A stretch of 64,000 bases of DNA from Bin5 sp965218625 (GTDB taxonomy: Bacteria > Chloroflexota > Anaerolineae > Caldilineales > Caldilineaceae): NCBI GenBank assembly GCA_965218625.1, contig CBDCLG010000020.1, positions 620,001 to 684,000 on the forward strand. Reading direction: 5' to 3'. A program made the translations under genes and the position numbers. Positions within the stretch are counted from its first letter, which is position 1. Each line of letters starts with the position of its first letter. The notes below the pieces were generated by a model, which saw nothing but the letters and a program-made list of their open reading frames with translations, made no database searches and was not told the origin of the DNA. Shown piece after piece: positions 1 to 8,690 of the stretch.

Positions 1-259
1 ACAGCGGCCCGGCGGCCCCGCCGACCCCGCCAATCAGCGTCATGGCGACCGAGCGGAGAAAGGCGCCGATGTCGTCGGATGGCATCTCCTCCTGCAGCCG
101 CTCCTGCAGCTTTCCCATGCCTCTACGCATGTTCACCCCGTGGTCGGCATCGCCGATGGCGGTATCCAATTCGGTCAGATGGTCCTCGTTCTCGATGACG
201 CGTTCGGCGTAAGTCAGAAGCCATCTGCGGAGTTGCGATATTGAGATCTCCTGGCCCAT
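1..259 (-). CDS. dhaL: Dihydroxyacetone kinase ADP-binding subunit DhaL (partial)
   Basis: Only the first 86 residues are present; the gene runs off the left edge. DhaL carries the nucleotide of two-part dihydroxyacetone kinases. The segment around residues 31-43 reads LDTAIGDADHG, the family motif whose three Asp residues (here D32, D37, D39) hold the two Mg ions on the nucleotide phosphates. The Gly-rich stretch at about 77-84 also fits the family. The ATG follows dhaK on the same strand after about 80 bases, so the pair is likely one transcript led by dhaK. Whether an ATP-using or DhaM-dependent form is meant cannot be told, because no DhaM is in view. Related kinases act on erythrulose and similar ketoses, so the substrate is inferred only. 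Confidence 0.88.
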   Translation of the reverse strand, partial: MGQEISISQLRRWLLTYAERVIENEDHLTELDTAIGDADHGVNMRRGMGKLQERLQEEMPSDDIGAFLRSVAMTLIGGVGGAAGPL

Positions 260-341
260 CGTTTGACCCCGGTGGTTAGTGGATAGACCCAATTCTCAGT
301 GACCGGAAATGATCCTTTCCACGAATCACAGTTTGCTTCGG

Positions 342-1325
342 TTACCAGTGCAATGCGGGCGTATGCACGGGGGCATCCCACAGGTTCAGCAGTTCGTCGT
401 CGAGTCTCATCAGCGTTATGGTGTACCCGCCGCGACCGAGGCTGGTGACATAGTTTCCTACCAGTTGGCGCTCGACCTGAATACGATGCGCAGCAAGCAT
501 TTCGTGCGTCTCTTCGGAGAGGAGATAGAGTTCCAGCGGCGGCGTCCCGCCCATCCCACTGATAAGAAGCAGCACCCGTTCACCGGCGGAGTAGGGCAGA
601 TCATCAAGAATGGGCTGTATGAGCAGGCTGACGATTTCAGGCATGCCATTGGGCACAGAGCGCACTTCGCCGGGTTCGCCGTGGATGCCGACGCCCAACT
701 CGATTGAGTCGTCGGCCAAGCCGTCGCCGGAACCGTTGCGGGGAAGCGTATAGAGATTGGTGCCGACTCCCATGCTGCGAGAGGCGTCAACGGCCCGCCG
801 CGTCACCTCGACAACATCCTTCAGAGAATATCCCGCTTCGGCGGCGGCCCCGGCGATCTTGCAGGCCAGCGTCGCCGCGCCCAACCCGCGCCGGTTGGCG
901 ACCTCAGAGATCGCGACGTCGTCGTTGACAAGCACGGCGCGTGCTTCAATCCCTTCCTGCGTGGCCATTTCGATCGTCAGGTCGGTGTTGAGCACTCCGC
1001 CGGCGTAGTTCTTGACAATAAAGAGCACACCGCCGCCGCGATTGACCGAGTGGACCGCGGCCAACAGCTGGACCGGAGTGGGGCTGGTAAAAATGGGGCC
1101 GGGGCAGGCGGCATCCAACATGCCGAGGCCGACATAGCCGGTGGGCAACGGCTCATGGCCGCTGCCGCTGCCGCTGACGACGGAAACCTTTCCGGCGCGC
1201 GCCGGCGCGGTCCGCTCGACGAAGTCAGGGTCGAAATGAACTTGAATTGTGTCCGGGTGACACAGTGCCATGCCGCGCAGACTGTGCGTGATGGCGCTGC
1301 CGGGCTTATTCGTAAGAAATTGCAT
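342..1325 (-). CDS. dhaK: Dihydroxyacetone kinase substrate-binding subunit DhaK
   Basis: This 327-residue protein has the full length of DhaK, the subunit that holds dihydroxyacetone covalently during its phosphorylation. The sequence shows the N-terminal GSGSGHEP motif near residue 50 and, at about residue 212, the GIHGEPG motif whose His forms the hemiaminal bond with the ketone. A cytosolic enzyme feeding dihydroxyacetone phosphate to glycolysis is the standard role. It precedes dhaL on the minus strand. The start codon has only a weak Shine-Dalgarno, but a sigma70-like promoter and a palindrome lie just upstream. The neighbouring Ldh-family dehydrogenase and sulfatase-like gene hint at breakdown of a less common substrate, which is inference. 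Confidence 0.92.
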   Translation of the reverse strand: MQFLTNKPGSAITHSLRGMALCHPDTIQVHFDPDFVERTAPARAGKVSVVSGSGSGHEPLPTGYVGLGMLDAACPGPIFTSPTPVQLLAAVHSVNRGGGVLFIVKNYAGGVLNTDLTIEMATQEGIEARAVLVNDDVAISEVANRRGLGAATLACKIAGAAAEAGYSLKDVVEVTRRAVDASRSMGVGTNLYTLPRNGSGDGLADDSIELGVGIHGEPGEVRSVPNGMPEIVSLLIQPILDDLPYSAGERVLLLISGMGGTPPLELYLLSEETHEMLAAHRIQVERQLVGNYVTSLGRGGYTITLMRLDDELLNLWDAPVHTPALHW

Positions 1326-1340
1326 AGTTCAACGTGGACC

Positions 1341-1356
1341 TGGTACGCAGGTACCA
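1341..1356. promoter_or_regulatory. Inverted repeat, possible dhaK operator
   Basis: TGGTAC and GTACCA form a perfect inverted repeat with a 4-base spacer. It sits at the expected transcription start of the dhaK promoter, which is a natural place for a repressor. Operator function is inferred from position only. Confidence 0.35.
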
Positions 1357-1362
1357 ACCGAT

Positions 1363-1391
1363 ATTGTAGCCCGAACTGCCGCTTTTTCCAA
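1363..1391 (-). promoter_or_regulatory. Sigma70-like promoter for dhaKL
   Basis: On the minus strand TTGGAA (-35) is followed after 17 bases by TACAAT (-10), about 40 bases before the dhaK ATG. The spacing is ideal and the hexamers match at 4 and 5 of 6 positions. Confidence 0.5.
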
Positions 1392-1445
1392 CGACGCAGG
1401 AAGGGAGGCGCGGGGCATTGGCGCGGTTGCGGACTGGAATTCGGT

Positions 1446-2498
1446 TCATATTGAGGAAAACTCTTCCTCAACGCCAAGCTCGCCGGCCAGCTCGGCCAGC
1501 CGCTGCCAGGTCGCCTCCTCGATGAAGATGCCGTCCGCACTCCCGCGCTGCGTACGTTGATGCTCCAATTCGCCGGGGTAATAGACGCGTTCGAAACCCT
1601 CGGCAGGAGGCGTAGCGGTAAGATATCGGGCAAACTCGGTAACTTCCTGCTTGAATTCGGCCAGCGGACGAAAGGCATCGACGCGAAAGACTGCCATGAA
1701 GCAGCCGTCGTTGTGGCGACCCGTCGGTTCGATACCAAAACCAAGCCCTGTGAGCAGGCCGGAGAAGATCTCGACCATCGCCGACAGCCCGTAACCCTTG
1801 TGCCCTTCGGTGCCACCCAGAGGCAGCATGGCCCCGCCGTTGCGAGCCGCGGCCGGGTCGGTCGAGGCGCGGCCCTCGCTGTCGATCACCCAGCCGGTTG
1901 GTATCGATTGCTCGCGCGCGATAGCGACGCCCAGTTTCCCCCCGGCGACCGCAGAGGTCGCGATGTCAATGTAGAACGGGCCGTCCAGGTTGGAGGGGAC
2001 GGCAATGCAGAGCGGGTTTGTGCCCAGTCTCGGTTCACGACCGCCGAAGGGGGCGACGCTCTTGGGCCCGCGGCCGGAGTCAGCCGTCATCAGCCCGAGC
2101 ATGCCGGCCTCAGCGGCCATGAGTGGATAGTCGGTCAAACGGCCGACGTGGCCTTGGCGCACGACCGTGGCGGCAGCGACGTTCTGCGCACGCGCCTTCT
2201 CGATAGTAATCTCCATCGCGCGTTCTGAAACGGTGAAGCCGAAGCCCCAGTTGCCGTCAACTACGGTCGTTGTCGGACTTTCCTCGATTATTTCGATGGG
2301 CGCGCCCGGCTGCAGATGACCTTTTTGGACCGAGGCGACATAGCCCGGGACATGGATGACCCCGTGGGAATCGTGACCGGCTAGGTTTGCTGCAATCAGG
2401 TGGCGGGCGATGGTTTGGGCTTCGTCTGACGAGGCGCCGGCAGCTTGCAGGAGGCGTCCTGCGATCCGTTCGAGCCGGTTGGCGGCGATCTTTGGCAT
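1446..2498 (-). CDS. Ldh-family (malate/L-lactate dehydrogenase type 2) oxidoreductase
   Basis: The 350-residue protein belongs to the Ldh_2 family of NAD(P)-dependent 2-hydroxyacid dehydrogenases, which have a fold unlike classical malate dehydrogenase. Members oxidise malate, L-lactate, ureidoglycolate, sulfolactate or act on delta1-piperidine-2-carboxylate. The HDSHGV segment near residue 45 carries the family's catalytic His, LGTNPLCIAVP lies mid-protein and GHKGYGL is the conserved late motif. The ATG at 2498 is preferred over an upstream start because AGGAG stands 8-9 bases before it and the protein then begins at the usual point. The gene lies between a sulfatase-like gene and dhaK on the same strand. 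The substrate is not settled by sequence. Confidence 0.85.
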   Translation of the reverse strand: MPKIAANRLERIAGRLLQAAGASSDEAQTIARHLIAANLAGHDSHGVIHVPGYVASVQKGHLQPGAPIEIIEESPTTTVVDGNWGFGFTVSERAMEITIEKARAQNVAAATVVRQGHVGRLTDYPLMAAEAGMLGLMTADSGRGPKSVAPFGGREPRLGTNPLCIAVPSNLDGPFYIDIATSAVAGGKLGVAIAREQSIPTGWVIDSEGRASTDPAAARNGGAMLPLGGTEGHKGYGLSAMVEIFSGLLTGLGFGIEPTGRHNDGCFMAVFRVDAFRPLAEFKQEVTEFARYLTATPPAEGFERVYYPGELEHQRTQRGSADGIFIEEATWQRLAELAGELGVEEEFSSI

Positions 2499-2570
2499 CT
2501 TGGGCGCTCCTGTTGCCGGCCACCGGCGCAAATGGCGGCGGCTGAAGGCTGTGGGTCGGTCGATTGGCGG

Positions 2571-3974
2571 CTAGCGCGTGGCAAACTCCGGCCTGCCCAG
2601 CGCGTCGGTGGAGTCCTGGCGTTGGTAGTAGTTGAGATGACCGCCGGCGTCGGCGAGGATGCGTTGGCGCGCGAGCGCGATGCGCTCCGGGCTGCTGTCG
2701 GCGATGTTCACCTGACAACTGGGGTCGTTCTCCAGGTCAAACAGGCGGGGATTGCGCCATTCCACGGTGCTGAAAAACCAGGTTCGGTCGTCGCGATACC
2801 AGACGGAGTTGCCGTAGCGGCAGGTCAAGTATTGCCGGCGGGCAAACCCGCCGGTCCCTTCCAGCAACGGCAGCAGGCTCATGCCGTCGGCGGGGTAGTC
2901 CGCGTGCCGCCCGCTGGCCGCCAGGACCGTCGCCGGCACGTCGAGCGTGTAGACCAGCTCATCCAGCACCTGACCGGCGCCCAAGCCAGCCGGATGGCGC
3001 ACCAGCAGGGGGATGTCCATCGTGCCGGGGTACATATAGTCGGCGGGCTTGCCCATCACATTCTCGGCGTTGTCCCCGAAATTGGTGCCGTGATCGCTGA
3101 GGAAGAAGACCAGAGTATTCTCGCGCATCCCCAGGCTGTCGACGGTCTCCATCAAGCGCCCAAACCAAGTGTCGACCATCGTGACGAGCCCGGCATAGTT
3201 TGCGCGCAGGCTGGGAAGCCGGTCAGCGTACTCATTGTCGGACGGGCCGTATACAGCCGTCAGGCAGACAGGTTCGCGGTCGGCGCGGCTGCCGTAGAGG
3301 TCGTAGTAGTGCAGGGGCGCTTCCCATGTTTCGTGGGGTGCGAAGCTGTCAACGTAGAGGTAGAAAGGAGTCGCGGCGCGGTTGTCCCGGACAAAGTCAA
3401 TAGCACGCTGAAACGTGCGGGCGGTGGGCCAGTGTTCCTCGGGCAGATGGGGACGCACGTTAACCAGATGGGCGGCGATTCGTTCACGGTCGCCGGCGCG
3501 GTAGCGGTCAATCAGCGCCGGGTCCGCGCCCGCGATCGCGTTCCAGCGGTCCTCGGCCTGCCCGCGGATGAACTCCCACTGATGGAAGCCGCGCGTAAAA
3601 TTCATGCCGGGCACGAAATAGTGGGGCACATCAGCCGCAAAGCCGGTATGGTATCCAGCCTGTTGCAGTGTTTCGGCGACTGTGCTTTCCTCGGCGGACA
3701 AGGGTTGCCAGCCGGGCATATAGACATTGTCCCAGGGCACCGGTCGATAGTCGGCAAATGGGAAGGCGCGGCGTCCGCTGTGCAGCGTGCGCCGGGTTGG
3801 GATCGTAGGTAGACATTCGGGATGGGAACGGCTGAAGCGGACGCCCTGGCGGGCAAAGCGGTCGATTGCCGGGGTGTGAATCCATTCGTTGCCGTAGCAG
3901 CCAAGATAGGCCGTGCGCAGCGTATCGGCGACGACGACGATAATGTTCCATTCGGTCTGGTCTCTGTCATTCAT
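2571..3974 (-). CDS. Sulfatase-family hydrolase with Thr at the nucleophile position
   Basis: This 467-residue protein has the alkaline-phosphatase/sulfatase fold. The N-terminal VVVADTLR supplies a metal-binding Asp (D17), and FLSDHGTNFGD near residue 290 supplies the second metal pair. No signal peptide is visible, so it looks cytosolic. Active type I sulfatases carry C/S-x-P-x-R followed by x-x-L-x-x-GR, with the Cys or Ser turned into formylglycine. Here the aligned stretch is T57-I-P-T-R, followed by TLHSGR, so the nucleophile position is Thr. A Cys occurs three residues earlier (C54) but its motif would lack the Arg. The enzyme may therefore be a phosphodiesterase, phosphonate hydrolase or similar rather than a true sulfatase. 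It sits between an SH3-like membrane protein gene and the Ldh-family gene. Confidence 0.82.
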   Translation of the reverse strand: MNDRDQTEWNIIVVVADTLRTAYLGCYGNEWIHTPAIDRFARQGVRFSRSHPECLPTIPTRRTLHSGRRAFPFADYRPVPWDNVYMPGWQPLSAEESTVAETLQQAGYHTGFAADVPHYFVPGMNFTRGFHQWEFIRGQAEDRWNAIAGADPALIDRYRAGDRERIAAHLVNVRPHLPEEHWPTARTFQRAIDFVRDNRAATPFYLYVDSFAPHETWEAPLHYYDLYGSRADREPVCLTAVYGPSDNEYADRLPSLRANYAGLVTMVDTWFGRLMETVDSLGMRENTLVFFLSDHGTNFGDNAENVMGKPADYMYPGTMDIPLLVRHPAGLGAGQVLDELVYTLDVPATVLAASGRHADYPADGMSLLPLLEGTGGFARRQYLTCRYGNSVWYRDDRTWFFSTVEWRNPRLFDLENDPSCQVNIADSSPERIALARQRILADAGGHLNYYQRQDSTDALGRPEFATR

Positions 3975-3998
3975 TCGCCAGCTATCCGGTCGTGGAGT

Positions 3999-4823
3999 TT
4001 ACTGAACGATCGGTTCCAGGAGTGTAAGTTCGCTGGTGTTGGCGGGTACCCAGCCTTCGGGCCCATCGTCGATCCGCACGAACCACCAGACGATGGTATC
4101 GCTGTTGCCTTGCAGCCAGATCGGCCCGTTGAGAATGGTCATGCGGTCGGCGTCTTGCAGTTGGGCGACTTCCACGCCGGCTCGGGCGCCGGCTTGCGAG
4201 CGCAAGGCAATCTTGTAGGCCGGCAAGAGTTGGATGCGGTCGCCAACCTCCATGGGGATCGCGTTGCGGCTGGGGGACAGCCCGTTGGTTTCGACGATGG
4301 GACGATCGAGCGCGCCTGCCGAGGATGAGTCATCGCCCGCAAAGAAGGGCGCCCCGCCGCTGGCGAGGTCGCCGCTGAGCCATTCGTTCAGGAACCAGCC
4401 GCCGAAAATGGCGGTAAGGACGAGGAGCAAGCCGAACAACAGGAAGAGCGAGTTGCTTGAGCCCGAGACCGGTGCCATGTTTCGCCCTGAACCTTGCGGT
4501 TGGACCGAGAGCGGGTCATTGTCCAATTGCACGCGCAGAGGGTAGAGTCGGATAGGCCGGTCGCTGTTGTAACGGTCGGTGATGAGGCGGCGGGCCTGGC
4601 GTACGGCTATCTCGTAGAGGGTGTCTGCAGCCGAAATGTGCATGTGAACTTCGGCGCGCACAGGCCGTCCGCGCCGGTCCATCAACACGAGCAGCCCTGC
4701 CAGCGGCGCGCCTTGCAGATCGGTCAGATTGTAATAGTCGGCGCGGATTCCCTGAAGGTCGGCGTGCGGCCTGAACCTTCGGATTGCACTGAAAGTCCCT
4801 GGATTGCTCACAGCCTCAACCAT
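3999..4823 (-). CDS. Single-pass membrane protein with C-terminal SH3-like domain
   Basis: I do not recognise the family of this 274-residue protein. The N-terminal 100 residues look soluble and mixed alpha/beta. Residues 125-147 form one strong hydrophobic segment. After a Ser/Gly-rich stretch, residues 190-270 read like a bacterial SH3-type fold (a string of short strands with a GWVPAN ending similar to SH3b domains). By the positive-inside rule the N-terminal part is probably cytoplasmic and the SH3-like part outside, where such domains bind wall or glycan. It lies directly upstream of the sulfatase-like gene (gap 24 bases) and downstream of a lipoprotein gene on the same strand. The function is unknown. 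Confidence 0.6.
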   Translation of the reverse strand: MVEAVSNPGTFSAIRRFRPHADLQGIRADYYNLTDLQGAPLAGLLVLMDRRGRPVRAEVHMHISAADTLYEIAVRQARRLITDRYNSDRPIRLYPLRVQLDNDPLSVQPQGSGRNMAPVSGSSNSLFLLFGLLLVLTAIFGGWFLNEWLSGDLASGGAPFFAGDDSSSAGALDRPIVETNGLSPSRNAIPMEVGDRIQLLPAYKIALRSQAGARAGVEVAQLQDADRMTILNGPIWLQGNSDTIVWWFVRIDDGPEGWVPANTSELTLLEPIVQ

Positions 4824-4885
4824 CGTTCTCTTCTCCTGAGCTCTTCATGGCCGCCGGGGCGCAGCCACAGAACTGACAAAAGACC

Positions 4886-5722
4886 TCATTGGGGAAGCTG
4901 TATGGTGACGATCCCGGCTAGCTGCACCGAGTTTTCGCCGTAATTGATGATTCGCATGTTGAAGACGCAGGGCAGATCGGGCCGCAACATACCCTGCCAC
5001 CGCAGACTATCACCTGTTTTGCGAAACGGGAAATCGCCGGCAGGGATTCCAGAGATTTCGGCGCCCTGCTCACCATGTCCGGCATAGCCGAAAGTCGTCC
5101 CTTTCAACACCTGCCCCGCGGCGATGGAGCCCGTGTAGGGCAGCTTGGGGGAACCGTCGTTCACGGCGACGCCCGGCTGATGCAGCGGCTGAATTCCCTC
5201 GATCACAACACGCTGAACGCCGGCCGCGCGCACGTAGCCCTCGTTTACCCGGTAGACACGCAGACGCAGCGTATAGTCGACGCCGCCGATGTTGGGCCAG
5301 GCGCCGTCGAAGTCGAGCGAGTCGCCGGCGATCCGCTCAGCGCGCAAACCGGCGAAGAGAAACTCGGCGCGGCCGTCGACGATTGCGGACAATTGGATGT
5401 CGGTGCCGCGGATGACGTCGCCGACATCGATGCGCATCTCGGTCGGGCCGGCGAAAGCGATTGCGTTCTCAGCGAGGGCCAGGCCGGGGAGGTCGGCGAG
5501 CTGGGGCAGGTCGGCGATGCTGCTCAGGTCGGGCAGGCCGAGCTCGCGCAGCATATCGAGGTCAAAGCCGGGCAGCTTATCGAGCAGGTCTTCGAGGCCG
5601 GGGATGGAGCGGGGCGAGGGCGGCTTGGGCAGTTGGGGCGCGCCGGGCAGGTCGGGGCGCATACAAGCAGACAGCAGCGCAAGCGCGATGAGCGCGACGG
5701 AGAAAAGACGATAGAATTTCAC
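4886..5722 (-). CDS. Putative lipoprotein, Leu/Pro-rich N-terminal region
   Basis: The 278-residue protein starts with a clear lipoprotein signal ending in LLSAC (Cys20). Residues 25-85 are an unusual Pro/Leu/Asp-rich stretch in which short units such as LPDL and LPGL recur. The rest is predicted beta-rich with no motif I can name. It is probably anchored to the outer face of the membrane. The last part may form a small sandwich domain. It is on the same strand as the SH3-like membrane protein downstream. A role in the cell envelope is inferred from the signal and neighbours only. Confidence 0.6.
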   Translation of the reverse strand: MKFYRLFSVALIALALLSACMRPDLPGAPQLPKPPSPRSIPGLEDLLDKLPGFDLDMLRELGLPDLSSIADLPQLADLPGLALAENAIAFAGPTEMRIDVGDVIRGTDIQLSAIVDGRAEFLFAGLRAERIAGDSLDFDGAWPNIGGVDYTLRLRVYRVNEGYVRAAGVQRVVIEGIQPLHQPGVAVNDGSPKLPYTGSIAAGQVLKGTTFGYAGHGEQGAEISGIPAGDFPFRKTGDSLRWQGMLRPDLPCVFNMRIINYGENSVQLAGIVTIQLPQ

Positions 5723-5853
5723 TGCAGGACGCTCCCTTTGGTTCTAAATCACAATATCATCGTAGCCGCCGTTACCCGATGCTGGCAAGCGCATATCCAA
5801 TCTCAGATGTACAAGGGACGCGGCACTCCATTGAGCCAGAACCGGAAAACGAT

Positions 5854-8463
5854 TCACTCCGCGGCTGTGTCGACCCACTTTGGCGAAAGCTTTCCGCCGG
5901 AATCGACCGTCAGACGGAAAATGCCTGAACCATCGGCGTTCATTACGTAGATGTCGTCAAACCCATCGCGATCGGAGAGGAAAACAATACGGCTGCCGTC
6001 CGGCGACCAAGAGGGGTACCAGTCGTCGGAAGAACTGTCCGTTAACCGCTCAACGCCCGTCCCGTCAGGGCTCATCAGGTAAACATCGGAACTTCCCTCA
6101 CGATTCGAGTAGAAAGCGATGCGGCTGCCGTCCGGCGACCATTGGGGCGCTGAATCGGCGGCCGGATTGTCGGTCAACCGGGTGAGACCGGTCCCGTCGG
6201 CGTCCATGACGTAGATTTCAAAGTTTCCGTCGCGGTCGGACTCGAAGGCGATTCGCTGGCCGTCGGGAGACCACGAAGCATACTGGTCAGCGGCCGAATC
6301 CTTTGTCAAACGCGTAGTTTCAGAGCCGTCCGCGTTCATCAGGTAGATCTCGGCATTCCCGGCGCGCCAGGATGTAATTGCGATCTTTTCACCGTCCGGA
6401 GACCATGCTGGCAAGAAGGCCGCTTGCGGATCATTTGTCAGCAACTCAAGATCCGACCCATTGGCGCTCATTACGTAGATTTCGGGTCCTGCGTTGCGGA
6501 CTGAGGCGAAAGCAATGCGACTGCCGTCCGGCGACCACGTGGCGAAGAAATCTCCTCCGGGGCTGTCGGTTAGCCGCGTAAGGCCAGAACCGTCGGCATT
6601 CATCACATAGATTTCAAAGTTTCCGTCGCGGTCCGAAGCGAATACGATTCGCTGAGACGAAACGGGAGGCTCGATTTCCTCAGCGGACACCGCTGCTTCA
6701 ACGTCAATCAGGTAAATGTTGCTGACGCCATCTCTGTCCGATTGGAAGGCTATTTGGCTGCCGTCGGCTGACCACGTCGGGTGATAGTCGTTTGCGGAGT
6801 CGTCGGTCAACTGCATGAGACCGGTCCCGTCGGCGTTTATCAGAAAAAGATCGTCGTTCCCGTTCCGGTTGGAGTCGAAGGCGATGCGGCTGCCATCGGC
6901 TGACCATGAAGGGGTTCCGTCTTCGGCCGAGTGGTTGGTAAGACGAATGACGTCAGACGCATCCGCGTTCATGACAAAGATTTCGTTATTGCCCTGACGA
7001 TCGGAGACAAAGGCGATACGGTCGCCATCGGGTGACCAGATTGGTGACATATCGTTTGCAGGGTGGCGGGTAAGCCGGTTTCTCTCCGTCCCGTCCAGGT
7101 TGATCACGAAGATATCAAACCTACCGCTGTCACGGACTGTGAAGACGATCTTTTCACCGTCGGGCGCCCAGTTTGGCATCGAATAGATGCCTTCACTCTC
7201 GGTTACCCGAGAGAGGTTGGTACCGTCGGCGTCCATTAGATAGATTGCCAGGTTTCCGTCCCGATTGGAGGCAAAAGTTATCCGTTTGCCATCGGGCGAC
7301 CAGGAGGGGAACAAGTCGCCTGCCGGATTATCGGTCAAACGGGAAACAGCAGTGCCGTCGGCGTTCATCACATAGACTTCCGAGTTCCCGTCCCGGTAGG
7401 AGGCAAAGGCGATCCGTTCGCCGTCCGCGGACCACCTGGGACCCCAGGCTCCCTCCGAATCATCGGTAAGACGAGAAACGCTGTCCTCGGCCTCGATACG
7501 GCCCGCTCCGTCGCGGGCGCGTACGGTCGGCTCCCCGGCAGACGAAAGTTCCGGGTAGTCGACGTTGATTATGTACAGGTCGGAGCTGCCCTCACGATCG
7601 GAATGAAACACGACTTGGCCGCCGTCCGGCGACCAGGATGGCTGCCCATCGTTGGCAGGATTGTTGGTGAGGCGGACGATACCGGAGCCGTCAACGTTTA
7701 CGACATAGATTTCGCCTTCCCCACCGCGCGCCGCCTCAAATGTAATCTTGCCGCCGTCCGGTGACCAGGCATAGCTCTCAAGGGGCGCAGGCTCACTGAA
7801 CAGCAGCGTCGCGTCCGAGCCGTCAGCGTTCATCACGTAGAAGTCATAACTGTTGTCGGCTTGCCGGAATAGATAGGCGATGCGGCCACCGTCGGGCGAC
7901 CAGGAGGGGGTTTCGTATCCTTCCGGCATTTCGGCGAACTTCGTGAGGCGCGTGACGCCGGTCCCGTCGGCGTTCACCACGAGAACTGCTGACAGCCCTG
8001 ACCTCGAATCTGCAAACGCATAAGCGATGCGCGTTCCGTCCGACGACCAGGTCGGGAGCGCGTCGTTGCCGGCGCTCTTGGTAAGACGAGCGATATCCGT
8101 GCCGTCGGCGTTCACCGCGTAGATGTCGAGATTGTCGTTGCGCAGAGACTGAAAGGCAATGCGGCTGCCGTCCGGCGACCAGGCCGGATGTCCGGCAAAC
8201 TCTGGATCGTCGGTCAGCCGAGCAACATCTGAGCCATCGGCATTCATCACGAAGAGCTGCTTCAGCCCGTCCCGGTCGGAGAGAAAGGCAATGCGGCTGC
8301 CGTCGGGCGACCAGACAGGGCCCCAGTCCATGGCGGGATGGTCGGAGAGAAGTGTGCGGCCCGAGCCGTCGGCGTTGACTGCCCAGATTCCAAGATCGCC
8401 TTCGACGCTGGACATGTAGAGGATGCGGCTGCCATCGGGCGACCATGAAGGGCTCCCATTCAC
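5854..8463 (-). CDS. PD40/TolB-like beta-propeller protein, C-terminal fragment of a broken giant gene
   Basis: This open frame of up to 869 residues is almost wholly PD40 (WD40-like) repeats of about 43 residues with the pattern WSPDG-x-RIAF...DG...EIYVMNADG...RLT. About 19 blades can be counted, in groups split by linkers near 7.5 kb and 6.7 kb (the latter VEAAVSAEE), so it covers about three six- or seven-bladed propellers. It has no signal peptide, and its first residues continue a blade that starts in another frame: the bases just before 8463 read RLTEEPVREWEP in a different phase. I therefore see it as the 3' part of one long gene beginning at 12110. PD40 propellers bind proteins or glycans; TolB is the best-known case. 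The present start is probably not used. Confidence 0.75.
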   Translation of the reverse strand: MNGSPSWSPDGSRILYMSSVEGDLGIWAVNADGSGRTLLSDHPAMDWGPVWSPDGSRIAFLSDRDGLKQLFVMNADGSDVARLTDDPEFAGHPAWSPDGSRIAFQSLRNDNLDIYAVNADGTDIARLTKSAGNDALPTWSSDGTRIAYAFADSRSGLSAVLVVNADGTGVTRLTKFAEMPEGYETPSWSPDGGRIAYLFRQADNSYDFYVMNADGSDATLLFSEPAPLESYAWSPDGGKITFEAARGGEGEIYVVNVDGSGIVRLTNNPANDGQPSWSPDGGQVVFHSDREGSSDLYIINVDYPELSSAGEPTVRARDGAGRIEAEDSVSRLTDDSEGAWGPRWSADGERIAFASYRDGNSEVYVMNADGTAVSRLTDNPAGDLFPSWSPDGKRITFASNRDGNLAIYLMDADGTNLSRVTESEGIYSMPNWAPDGEKIVFTVRDSGRFDIFVINLDGTERNRLTRHPANDMSPIWSPDGDRIAFVSDRQGNNEIFVMNADASDVIRLTNHSAEDGTPSWSADGSRIAFDSNRNGNDDLFLINADGTGLMQLTDDSANDYHPTWSADGSQIAFQSDRDGVSNIYLIDVEAAVSAEEIEPPVSSQRIVFASDRDGNFEIYVMNADGSGLTRLTDSPGGDFFATWSPDGSRIAFASVRNAGPEIYVMSANGSDLELLTNDPQAAFLPAWSPDGEKIAITSWRAGNAEIYLMNADGSETTRLTKDSAADQYASWSPDGQRIAFESDRDGNFEIYVMDADGTGLTRLTDNPAADSAPQWSPDGSRIAFYSNREGSSDVYLMSPDGTGVERLTDSSSDDWYPSWSPDGSRIVFLSDRDGFDDIYVMNADGSGIFRLTVDSGGKLSPKWVDTAAE

Positions 8464-8690
8464 GCACTGGCTCCTCGGTGAGACGGATGATGGATGACAT
8501 CGGCGGCAACCTGGTCAACTTCGCCCATACCTGTCGGCATCTTCCACCTCAGCTCGGCTCCACCAGGCGGGCGGGAGAGCGACCAGCGAGGGAATACAAT
8601 CTTCGTCCGAAGTGGTACAGTGAGCCTGCGCGACCTCCGAGCCGTCGGCTGTTCATTACATAGATCTCAGGCATTTCCATCACGTTCAGA
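8464..8690 (-). pseudogene. Disordered segment inside the PD40 gene
   Basis: Minus-strand reading shows pieces of blade sequence in different phases: EIYVMN and DGSEV near 8.66 kb, then a stretch with no blade match, then IIRLTEEPVREWEP near 8.47 kb. Frames change at least three times in about 230 bases. It falls where a linker between propellers four and five is expected. Real decay and a poorly assembled repeat are both possible. Confidence 0.6.

Noticed and set aside
2445..3812. A 455-codon plus-strand frame opposite the sulfatase-like gene
   Set aside because: It covers a well-supported gene in the other direction and shows no family motif; high GC keeps antisense frames open.
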